A stretch of DNA of 64,000 bases from assembly GCA_934271255.1 (NCBI GenBank), contig CAKQQS010000005.1:1-64000 (forward strand). Direction: 5' to 3'. A program made the position numbers and the translations under genes. Every line of letters begins with the position of its first letter. The first letter of the stretch is position 1. Under the pieces are notes generated by a model. That model saw only the letters and a list, made by a program, of their open reading frames with translations. It searched no databases and had not been told where the DNA came from. Positions 27,641-35,324 of this stretch are shown one piece after another. The stretch comes from an uncultured Clostridia bacterium. Lineage in GTDB: Bacteria; Bacillota; Clostridia; Christensenellales; Borkfalkiaceae.

Positions 27641-27675
27641 TTGTGTCGGGCGAAACACCGTTTCGCCCGTGAGTT

Positions 27676-30483
27676 TTAATATTCCAACGTTATTTTGTCG
27701 ACGCCGAACTTAACCGTATTGTATTTCGGCGTGTAGCAGTTTGCCTTGCCGTCTTTCCACGTTCCGCGCATTGCGAAATTGAACGGGCTTACCGCAAACG
27801 AATCGTCCCCGTCGAAGTGTAAAGGTCCTAACTTGTTTCTGAGCGACGGAACGAGCGTCAGTTCTATCTCGTTTTCCACCCCTTCGTTAACCTTTATCTT
27901 CGTTTCGTCCGTCAACAGCACCGTGCCGAATCGTTTGCCGTTTACTTTGACTTTCGCCGACATATAGTCGCCTTGTACGCGCAAAATTACGTCCGACGCT
28001 TTCGGCGTTACGTTCGCTTTAAAGGTGATAGGCTCGGCGTAGAACTTGTATCCTTGCTTGTCGATGTCTTCGATTTTCACGTCGGCGACGTGTTTTCTTA
28101 TCACCCTGTCTTCGTAGACGGAAAACTCTCCGCTTATATAAATAGGTTCTATTTCCGTGTCGTAATACAAGCAGTTTCTTAAACTTTCCGTCGCTTCGGG
28201 ATCGAACAGCGCGAACTTGATGCCTTCGTGTTCGTAAAAGTTAAGCGCGTACTCGAACACGTTTTCGCCTTTCACTACCAAACCGCCCAAATCCGATTCC
28301 GCAAAATTAACGTCGAACGGGCTTTGCGTAAACACGAGATCTCTTCCGTTAAGCGTAAACGACGACGCGTCGCATTTTTCCATAGTGAGTTTCAGCAACG
28401 TTACGTCTTCGACGTTAAACGTATATCTGACGTAAAGTCTGCCTTTGTATTCTTCTTTGATAAGTTCTTCCAGAACTTCGTAGCAATATCTCGGTTTGCC
28501 GAACGTTTTACCGTCTTTACTTATTTGCACCAAGTCGATCGTCAAGTTGTTTTTGCCGTCCGACGCGTATTTGAAATCGCCCGTTATATCTTGACTTTTT
28601 GTCGGACGAACGTATTCTTTCTCCGCCGAATAATTTTGAAGAAGCACAGCGCTTTCTTCTTTTCTCAAAACGAAATCCGTTATCTTTTCGGTTTCGAGCG
28701 TTACGGTGTCAAGTCGGGCAAACTTGCCTTTCAAACTGATATCGACGTCCTTATCGCTTTCGTTAAACAAGTAAAGCATAGTAAAGTTTTTGCCTTTTCT
28801 GTACGAAAATATAACGGGGGCTGTTGCGTCGAAAGGCATTTTCAACGCCTTTTCGATACCGTCTAAATCGACGTTGGATTTAAGGAACGAATAGTCGTCC
28901 TTTACTCCGTCCGTGTACTTTAAAACGTCCGCGTAAACGTATACTTTTCCGCCCGCTTTAACGTATTCTTCCAAAAGTTTTTTGGTCGTTTTTCTTACTG
29001 TGTAAGTATACGGAATTACGACGTATTTATATTTGCATTTGCCCAAAACCATTTTTTTAAGGGACACCTTACCGTATTTGCCGAGCAAACTCTCGTCCGC
29101 GATATGGTAATCTATTTTACGTTCGGTAAGTTGTTTTTGAAGTTTAGTAAACTCTTCGTCGATAACGATAGCGCGACTTTCATCGTCTCTGAAATAGTTC
29201 ATATAAACGCTTGAAAGCGGGCTTATAACGAGAGTATCGGTAATCGATTTACTGTTCGCTACCATATACCCGACGTGCGTGAAATGGTCGTTAAAGTCGG
29301 CGAAATCGTCGTCCCACGGCATGTGCTTTGAAAAACACGGCGGGTGGTCCATCTTCGCTTGTCCCGACAGAGTGTAACTGTAAAGGTGCTGACACATTAA
29401 GTTTACGCCCCTTACGTACTGACTGTCCCCTATCGCCCGTAGTCTTCTGGGCGGAGTATTGTATCCCGAACAACCGAAAGTTTCGGTTAAAATATGTTTA
29501 AAGCCGAATTGCTCTTTGACGCTTCCTATCTGACGAGCGGAAATCTGCGCGTCGAAAGAGTTTGCAAGGTTGTCTATACCCGGTATGCTTTCGTATTCGT
29601 AAGAGGGCATAACGCCCGCGCCGCCCCACATCTGATAGGTAAACGCGCCTTCTTCGACGCTGTGCCCCGTGAACTTGCAACCGTGCGCGTTGCACCAGTC
29701 GTTAAGGCGTTTATAGTAGTTTATCGTATAAACTTTGTTTATAAGTTGATAATATTTTTCTCTGTACGGATAGTCGCTTTCGTCTGCGTGAAAAAGGTGA
29801 ATAAACCCGTCCCGTATATCTTCGCCGTATTTCGATTTAAACTCGTCGTCAAGCGCGACGGAATAAGGCGTGGCGTATCTGTAATATTGCGGTTCGTCCG
29901 TAAAAAAGCCCGTAAGTTCTTTGCCGAATCTGTTCTTAAACCGTTTGTAATACTCTTCGTACGTTTTTTCGATGAACTGATCCATTACTTTCGGGTTTAA
30001 AACGTCCGTGTTCGCGGGGGAATAGTTAATATATACCGCTTCGAACTCGGTTGCAGCCGAGTCCTTGTCGGCAACGACGTATTCGCCGTTTACCTTTATC
30101 CAGTTGCGCACGGCCGTATCGTCGTACTCTTTATTGACTTTATGCGTAAGGTACGTCGCAAGATTTTCTTTTTTATTCAAAAGTTCTCCCCCGACGAATC
30201 CGCTGGGCCAACCGTTTTCGTCGTATACCCATGCGTTCATATCGAGTTCTTTCGCCTTGTCAAGACACGCTTCTATACATTTAAACCATTTGTCCTGTAA
30301 ATACGGCGTGGTAAGTCCCGTTCTCGCGTGCATGATGAATCCGCCGATTTTACGCGCTTTCATATGCTCTATCTGTTTTAAAAGTTCGGGTATTTCGAGT
30401 TCTCCGTTCCAACTCCAAAAAGGTATACTCATGTAATCTTTAAGGTTTGTCGTTTTAAGTTCGAGAACGATATCTTTATCCAT
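27676..30483 (-). CDS. GH106-like glycoside hydrolase, putative alpha-L-rhamnosidase
   Basis: The 935-residue protein starts with a barrel domain: IPFWSWNGELEIPELLKQIEHM, then GGFIMHARTGLTTPYL and WVYDENGWPSGFVGGE near 82. This pattern is typical of the large enzymes annotated as GH106 or GH106-like. FFTDEPQYYRY near 195 and LTETFGCSGY near 327 supply acidic residues. A glutamine amidotransferase-like region (about 415-545) and C-terminal beta-sandwich domains (about 690-935, with KVNGKRFGTVLL) follow. There is no signal peptide. It stands alone with a strong promoter. The family call is by pattern; rhamnosidase activity is inferred. Confidence 0.7.
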   Translation of the reverse strand: MDKDIVLELKTTNLKDYMSIPFWSWNGELEIPELLKQIEHMKARKIGGFIMHARTGLTTPYLQDKWFKCIEACLDKAKELDMNAWVYDENGWPSGFVGGELLNKKENLATYLTHKVNKEYDDTAVRNWIKVNGEYVVADKDSAATEFEAVYINYSPANTDVLNPKVMDQFIEKTYEEYYKRFKNRFGKELTGFFTDEPQYYRYATPYSVALDDEFKSKYGEDIRDGFIHLFHADESDYPYREKYYQLINKVYTINYYKRLNDWCNAHGCKFTGHSVEEGAFTYQMWGGAGVMPSYEYESIPGIDNLANSFDAQISARQIGSVKEQFGFKHILTETFGCSGYNTPPRRLRAIGDSQYVRGVNLMCQHLYSYTLSGQAKMDHPPCFSKHMPWDDDFADFNDHFTHVGYMVANSKSITDTLVISPLSSVYMNYFRDDESRAIVIDEEFTKLQKQLTERKIDYHIADESLLGKYGKVSLKKMVLGKCKYKYVVIPYTYTVRKTTKKLLEEYVKAGGKVYVYADVLKYTDGVKDDYSFLKSNVDLDGIEKALKMPFDATAPVIFSYRKGKNFTMLYLFNESDKDVDISLKGKFARLDTVTLETEKITDFVLRKEESAVLLQNYSAEKEYVRPTKSQDITGDFKYASDGKNNLTIDLVQISKDGKTFGKPRYCYEVLEELIKEEYKGRLYVRYTFNVEDVTLLKLTMEKCDASSFTLNGRDLVFTQSPFDVNFAESDLGGLVVKGENVFEYALNFYEHEGIKFALFDPEATESLRNCLYYDTEIEPIYISGEFSVYEDRVIRKHVADVKIEDIDKQGYKFYAEPITFKANVTPKASDVILRVQGDYMSAKVKVNGKRFGTVLLTDETKIKVNEGVENEIELTLVPSLRNKLGPLHFDGDDSFAVSPFNFAMRGTWKDGKANCYTPKYNTVKFGVDKITLEY

Positions 30484-30511
30484 TTCGTTAACTCCTTGCG
30501 TTGCTTACACG

Positions 30512-30540
30512 ATAATAACATTATTTGAGCGTTTTGTCAA
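30512..30540 (-). promoter_or_regulatory. Strong promoter of the GH106-like gene
   Basis: On minus, a perfect TTGACA (30540-30535), a 17-base spacer and TATTAT (30517-30512) precede AAGGAG and the ATG at 30483. Confidence 0.85.
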
Positions 30541-30561
30541 TAAAAAACGAAAAAAAAACAA

Positions 30562-30584
30562 GTCCGCGACAGATTGTCGCGGAC
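30562..30584 (-). terminator. Terminator after the small membrane protein gene
   Basis: GTCCGCGACA / TGTCGCGGAC, loop of 3 bases, is followed on minus by CTTGTTTTTTTT. It insulates the small gene from the GH106-like promoter immediately downstream. Confidence 0.9.
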
Positions 30585-30604
30585 GGTTGCTTTTTTTAAA
30601 CGAT

Positions 30605-30820
30605 TTAGCAGTCTAAAAGTCTTAAAATGTGGTTTTGGGTAACCATCAGAACGATATCGATAATCCAAAGGATAACGCCGAGACCGATAAGTCTGAGAAC
30701 ACCCGCTACGATCTTGCCTTCCGTAAGTCTGGTAATCGCGCCGAAAAGCCATGACGTTACGGGTATGATTACGAGAATAAGGCTGACAATACGAGATAAA
30801 CCAAAGTAATCTTTTTTCAT
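30605..30820 (-). CDS. Small two-helix membrane protein
   Basis: The 71-residue protein has two hydrophobic helices (about 8-28 and 40-63) joined by a basic loop (TRLTEGKIVAG). The start at 30820 is chosen over an ATG 11 codons upstream because GGAGG lies 8 bases before it. The promoter and terminator are both near-perfect, so it is a real, strongly expressed gene. Function is unknown; it resembles small YqaE/TM2-like envelope proteins only in general form. Confidence 0.7.
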   Translation of the reverse strand: MKKDYFGLSRIVSLILVIIPVTSWLFGAITRLTEGKIVAGVLRLIGLGVILWIIDIVLMVTQNHILRLLDC

Positions 30821-30881
30821 TTTTTGTTCCTCCGCTTTTTTGGGTATTTGCAATAGGCAAATTACCTTATACTATATGTAC

Positions 30882-30910
30882 ATTGTAATATAAAAAAGAC
30901 TCGTTGTCAA
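30882..30910 (-). promoter_or_regulatory. Promoter of the small membrane protein gene
   Basis: On minus, TTGACA (30910-30905), 17-base spacer and TACAAT (30887-30882). Confidence 0.87.
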
Positions 30911-30987
30911 TACTTTTTGTTTTTTTGCGCGTAAAATATTTTTTTATTAAAAACAACGCTCAAAACGATTGCGTATTTGGTTTAGTG

Positions 30988-30996
30988 TGCTATAAT
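30988..30996 (+). promoter_or_regulatory. Extended -10 promoter of yitT-like gene
   Basis: TGC-TATAAT with a weak TTGCGT at 30969-30974 (16-base spacer to the -10) lies about 70 bases before the ATG. Confidence 0.6.
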
Positions 30997-31065
30997 ATTA
31001 TAAATAAAGTCGTTAATCTAAGGGTACTCTAACCCACGCTATCACGCCGTCATCGGAGAAAAAAT

Positions 31066-31962
31066 ATGTTTCTTAACGAAAAAGAACCCAAACCTGAAAC
31101 AAAACTGCAAACGATACTTTTAGACGTTCTTGAAGCGACCGTCGCCGCCGTTTTCGTTGCTATCGGCTATTATATGTTCATCAACGCGAACGGGTTCGCT
31201 CCCGGCGGAATATCGGGCGTCGCCGCAATTCTCGCGTTTTTGTGTAAAGTCAATCTGGGTTATTTCACAATGGCGTTGAATATCCCTTTGTTTATTCTGG
31301 TTTACTTTTTCATAGATAAAAAAACCGCGTTATTCCTTTCCTATTACGTAATACTGCAATCCGTTTTAATGATACTTTTTGAAAAAGTGCAATGGTTCGA
31401 GCAGTTCAGATACGTCCAAAGCGAAAAATTACTCCCCGCGCTTGCCGGCGGAGTCATTACGGGCATAGGTTTCGCGCTTATGTTACGGCGTTTCGGGGCG
31501 AGCGGCGGTACCTATGCGATAGCGTCGTTCATCAAAAAGAAAAAAGCGGCGGCGAACGTGGCGTGGCTTTCCGCTTCTATGGACGCGTGCGTCGTCGCGG
31601 TAATACTTTTCGTCAACCCGACGGGTAAAGTCGATTTTACGGCAGCCCTTTGCACTCTCGTCAACTTATTTATAGCAAACGAAGTCGTCGATTTGGTGCT
31701 TAAAGGATTCAAAAAAGGCTATAAGTTTGAAATCATTACGGACAACCCCGAAGCAATCAGTCAGGAAATCATACACAAACTAGGACGCGCCGTAACGGAA
31801 GTAGACGCAATGGGACTGTATTCGCATACGGATAAAAAACTTTTGATTTGTCTTGTAAGAAAACGCGAACTCGGGGCGTTTTACAAAATACTTAAAAAAT
31901 ACCCCAACACCTTTGCTTACCTTGCCCCCATATCCGAAGTTATGGGCAAATTCAAACAATAA
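31066..31962 (+). CDS. YitT family membrane protein (DUF161 plus DUF2179)
   Basis: The 298-residue protein has five to six membrane helices (about 20-190) with the family motif NGFAPGGISGVAAIL near 45, and a cytoplasmic DUF2179 domain at about 215-295 (FEIITDNPEAISQEII, TEVDAMGLYSHTDKKLL). YitT proteins are common in Bacillota; their transport role is not established. The gene is monocistronic and unrelated by spacing to the sugar operons. The start has GGAG 7 bases upstream. Confidence 0.92.
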   Translation: MFLNEKEPKPETKLQTILLDVLEATVAAVFVAIGYYMFINANGFAPGGISGVAAILAFLCKVNLGYFTMALNIPLFILVYFFIDKKTALFLSYYVILQSVLMILFEKVQWFEQFRYVQSEKLLPALAGGVITGIGFALMLRRFGASGGTYAIASFIKKKKAAANVAWLSASMDACVVAVILFVNPTGKVDFTAALCTLVNLFIANEVVDLVLKGFKKGYKFEIITDNPEAISQEIIHKLGRAVTEVDAMGLYSHTDKKLLICLVRKRELGAFYKILKKYPNTFAYLAPISEVMGKFKQ

Positions 31963-32280
31963 CTCTTACGCCTTATAACTAACGATTGCGCCGCAAATCG
32001 TAATTATAACCGATTGCGGACAAACAAACCCGCATTCTTCGTAACGTTAAGGCCTGACGACATTTACAGCAACAAGCGGCTGTTTGCAACCCTAAAAACT
32101 TTTGTACACGATTAAACGAAACGACGTAAATATAAATCACCGAATTGCCTTTTGAGGTAATTCGGTGATTTTTTAACGGTTATAATACGCTTTTACTCGC
32201 CGCAGCGGGGGTTTACGCGTCGTTTCCGCCCCGCAAAGCGTCTTTTCCGCAAAGCCGTAAAACAAGACGAACTAACGGTT
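31963..32280. other. Non-coding gap with one terminator
   Basis: Between the convergent YitT gene and the end of operon B I see only the hairpin at 32134-32174; no gene or RNA is recognised in the rest. Confidence 0.6.
32134..32174. terminator. Bidirectional terminator between YitT gene and operon B
   Basis: AAATCACCGAATT / AATTCGGTGATTT with short inner pairing and a loop TTTTGA is followed by TTTTAA on plus and by ATATTTA on minus. Confidence 0.85.
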
Positions 32281-34071
32281 TTATTTGCCGTACGAGTAAG
32301 CAAGTCTGCCTATCGGAGCGGAATCGCCCGAAACGTAATAGTCCATAATGTCGTCGTATTTCGTTACGTTGTCCGCAACTTTAAACGAAAACGAAACGGT
32401 TTTATTCTTTAACCCGAGAAGAGTTCTGGGAACGGTTATTTGCAATTTGTTGCCTTTTAAAACGTAAGTTGCGTTGCCTGAATCCTGCCACTTGTACCCG
32501 CCGAGACTTTTTTCCACGCTCGTGTTACCGTTTTCTTGCGGTTTTGCGTTTATAAGATAATTAAACGTTGCGAAAGCGGGTTGTTTCTCGTCGGTAGATA
32601 TAAATAAGTTCATCCAGTTTCTGTCCGTTCCGTTATACGCCGTTACGTCTTGCGACGTTTCTATCAAAAAGTAAACGTTGTCGTCGTCGTAAGCAACTTT
32701 CGTGTTGACTATATCGTTTCTGTTGCTGTTATCGACGTACTTGCCCTTGCCCGTTGCGTCTTTAAAGTTCCGAGTCATAGCGTCCCCTTCGAAGTCGCGG
32801 TAAACGCGGTTTACCGATTGCCATGCCTGTTCGTCGATTTCCGTTTGGTTGACCGTTACTTTATCGTAAACGTAAGTCTTTTTGCCCGTATACGAAAAAT
32901 CACGCAGGTTTTTCATCATTTGGAGATAATAGTTGTCGTTATATCCGCCTTCCATCATCTCTATATCTCTCGAATATTCGTGGTTATAAACGTCTACGAA
33001 CTCTCCGCTGTTCGGTTGTTTTTGCGCCATCCATTCGTTCCAACTACACATAAGCACTGTGTGAACGCCGCTCTTGTTCGCGATGGCGTTGTCCCACATG
33101 TTTTGAAAACTAAGCCCCTCTTTCCAGTCGCCTTCGACAACGCCCGTATAATTGTTGTAGCCTCTCGAACATTCGGGCGCCATTAAACTCGCGCTTAACG
33201 CCGAGCCGTGTCCGTGCTGAGCGACAGGCACCGCCATTATTCCGCTGTGGTTTACTTGCGGACATTTCCAACTCATCCACGGAAATCCTTCCTTAACGTT
33301 CATTTCGCCGTTAGGCCACTGCGATTCTTTCAAGTCGAAATATATACGCATTCTTTGAGAAACGTAATCTTTTTGGTTGTTAAACTTCGTCATATCCGAA
33401 GCGTAGCCGTTGTTTTCGGTATAACCGACTATCATAGGTCTGCCGTTGGGCGCGAACCAAAGGTCGTCCCACTCGCCCGATTTATAGTAGTCTTTATAAA
33501 TCTTGTCTACCGTAGTTCCCGACATGGTGTTCGTGTAAAACATAACTTTCGGAACGTCGAATCCCTGCTCTTTATATTTACGCAACAAGCCGAGCAACAC
33601 TTCGCCGACTTCGAGATAGTCGAATTGATTAGTCGCGTCTATGCATAAAAAATCTATTCCCGCCATCGTAAACAGTTCTATATGTCTGGTAAGTACCCAC
33701 GGGTCTTGCATATTGTAATAACCGTAAAGCGGTTTTCCCCAGTAATAAAACTGCCCCGCGTCCGATAAATCGGCAAGTTTATCTCTTCCTTCTTTACCCG
33801 AATCGAGCAATAACTGAATGTTGTTTATCTCGTACTGCAAACTCGAATGTTGACCTTCCCATAACGAATACCATATACCGACGTACTTTCTTTCGTCTTT
33901 CATGTCTTTGGGGGAAATCGTTCTGCCGAGTTCGTCGGTAGCGCAAAGACTGTTTACGGTAAAGCGTTCGTTTGAAATATCTCTGTCGTCCGATTTGCTC
34001 TTAGCCGAACAACCGAAAAGAAAAGTAAAGGCGCAACACATAGCGGTCAATCCTCGTAATATCTTTTTCAT
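32281..34071 (-). CDS. Lipoprotein GH99/GH71-like hydrolase with C-terminal binding domain
   Basis: The 596-residue protein has a lipoprotein signal (LFGC) after the ATG at 34071, which has AAGGA 8 bases upstream; an earlier in-frame start would add 9 residues ahead of the signal. A TIM-barrel region (about 55-400) holds VGIWYSLW, GIDFLCIDATNQFDY and CSWNEWM near 345, an arrangement seen in GH99/GH71-like and DUF5010 enzymes. The C-terminal part (about 440-596, DDDNVYFLIETSQDV) looks like a CBM9-like beta-sandwich. It should act outside the cell on the glycan imported by operon B. It is the last gene of that operon, 10 bases after the SGNH gene. Confidence 0.68.
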   Translation of the reverse strand: MKKILRGLTAMCCAFTFLFGCSAKSKSDDRDISNERFTVNSLCATDELGRTISPKDMKDERKYVGIWYSLWEGQHSSLQYEINNIQLLLDSGKEGRDKLADLSDAGQFYYWGKPLYGYYNMQDPWVLTRHIELFTMAGIDFLCIDATNQFDYLEVGEVLLGLLRKYKEQGFDVPKVMFYTNTMSGTTVDKIYKDYYKSGEWDDLWFAPNGRPMIVGYTENNGYASDMTKFNNQKDYVSQRMRIYFDLKESQWPNGEMNVKEGFPWMSWKCPQVNHSGIMAVPVAQHGHGSALSASLMAPECSRGYNNYTGVVEGDWKEGLSFQNMWDNAIANKSGVHTVLMCSWNEWMAQKQPNSGEFVDVYNHEYSRDIEMMEGGYNDNYYLQMMKNLRDFSYTGKKTYVYDKVTVNQTEIDEQAWQSVNRVYRDFEGDAMTRNFKDATGKGKYVDNSNRNDIVNTKVAYDDDNVYFLIETSQDVTAYNGTDRNWMNLFISTDEKQPAFATFNYLINAKPQENGNTSVEKSLGGYKWQDSGNATYVLKGNKLQITVPRTLLGLKNKTVSFSFKVADNVTKYDDIMDYYVSGDSAPIGRLAYSYGK

Positions 34072-34081
34072 ATTTTTTTCC

Positions 34082-35314
34082 TTATCTGTAATCCACAAGC
34101 GCGGACATAACGTTCATTATATACAGTCTTGTAGAAAAATCGTTGACGTGATTTATGCCGTTCGCCGTAACGTCTTCGTACTTTTTGACTTGCAGCATCG
34201 TTTTGTTTATGGAAAACATATTCAGCGTATAAACGCCGTCGTAAGACGCTTTCAATTCTTCCATCGCAGCATAGTATTCGTCGAACTTATCGTAGTCGTA
34301 AACGTTGGGAGCGGCGCTTAAAGCGTCTATTATAAGTATCTCCGTGTCGGGGCTTTGCTGTTGTATTTTCATCACGATCGTTTCCATATAGTATTTGTAC
34401 GTATCGACGGACTCCTGCGCGCCGAGGTCGTTTATTCCGAAATGTACTATAAGCAAATCGGGATTTTCCGCGACGAGTTCTTTTATCTGCTTGCCCGCGC
34501 AACCCCAACCCGCCGTTTTGCCGCCGACCGCTTTATTGACGACGGTAACTTCCGACGAGTATTTAGATTGAAGAGCGGGTTTCAAAAGGTTTGCCCACGA
34601 CGGGAAAAAGGGTTCGTGTTTGAAATATTCGCTCGACGAACACCCTTCCGCCACGCTGTCGCCCGTAATTGCTATTTTTACGTTTTCGCCCGCCGTCAAT
34701 TTTGCTTTTAATTTAGGCATGCCCGACGTTTCGTATGCGGCGAAATCGCTTTCTTTTATATCTTTTACGTCATAGACGTAACTTACCTGTATCTGGTTAC
34801 CGTAAAACAACGGACTTTCGGTATACACTACGGGGCCCATCTGCATACAATCGGTAAGAAGATTTTTAAAATCGCTCATACTCGCTACCATTTTATAGCC
34901 TTCGGGCAGTTGTTTGCCGCTTACGTTGTCCGCGGTAAGATAGGGAAGTCCGCCGTCTTTCGTCGTCGATATGACGTTACCCGTTACGGTATACGAGTCG
35001 GGGGAGTATTCGTTTTTCCACGTATAATCCCGTACGGATAATATTTTAAGCGGCTTGTATTGAAGTTTTCCGCTTATCGTTGTTCCGTCATCCACCAAAA
35101 GCACCGTTTCGTTATAAATAACGTTGCCTAAAAAGTAAGGCGTTATCTGCTCTGCAAAATCAAACTTGTATTCCGCTTTGTCCACGTCGACGTAATACGG
35201 ATATTTTACCGTTATATCTTCGGGCGGAGTAGTATTTCCGCCTTTTCCGCACGCGCAAAACAGCGTAGTCAAACACGCCGTCGCCATTGTGATTTTTGTT
35301 AAAAACCTGTTCAT
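34082..35314 (-). CDS. SGNH/GDSL hydrolase lipoprotein
   Basis: The 410-residue protein has a lipoprotein signal (TTLFCAC). An N-terminal beta domain (about 30-210) precedes an SGNH domain with GDSVAEG near 217 (catalytic Ser), GGKTAGWG (oxyanion Gly), HFGINDLG near 295 (Asn) and NHVNDF near 388 (Asp/His pair region). It probably removes acetyl or other ester groups from pectic or hemicellulosic chains. It lies 10 bases after the GH78 gene. Confidence 0.85.
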   Translation of the reverse strand: MNRFLTKITMATACLTTLFCACGKGGNTTPPEDITVKYPYYVDVDKAEYKFDFAEQITPYFLGNVIYNETVLLVDDGTTISGKLQYKPLKILSVRDYTWKNEYSPDSYTVTGNVISTTKDGGLPYLTADNVSGKQLPEGYKMVASMSDFKNLLTDCMQMGPVVYTESPLFYGNQIQVSYVYDVKDIKESDFAAYETSGMPKLKAKLTAGENVKIAITGDSVAEGCSSSEYFKHEPFFPSWANLLKPALQSKYSSEVTVVNKAVGGKTAGWGCAGKQIKELVAENPDLLIVHFGINDLGAQESVDTYKYYMETIVMKIQQQSPDTEILIIDALSAAPNVYDYDKFDEYYAAMEELKASYDGVYTLNMFSINKTMLQVKKYEDVTANGINHVNDFSTRLYIMNVMSALVDYR

Positions 35315-35324
35315 AAAAAACTCC

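Noticed and set aside
27362..27658. A 98-codon open frame on minus running through tRNA-Arg
   Set aside because: It lies over the tRNA gene, two terminators and the palindromic unit, and its repeated peptide is just the translated direct repeat.
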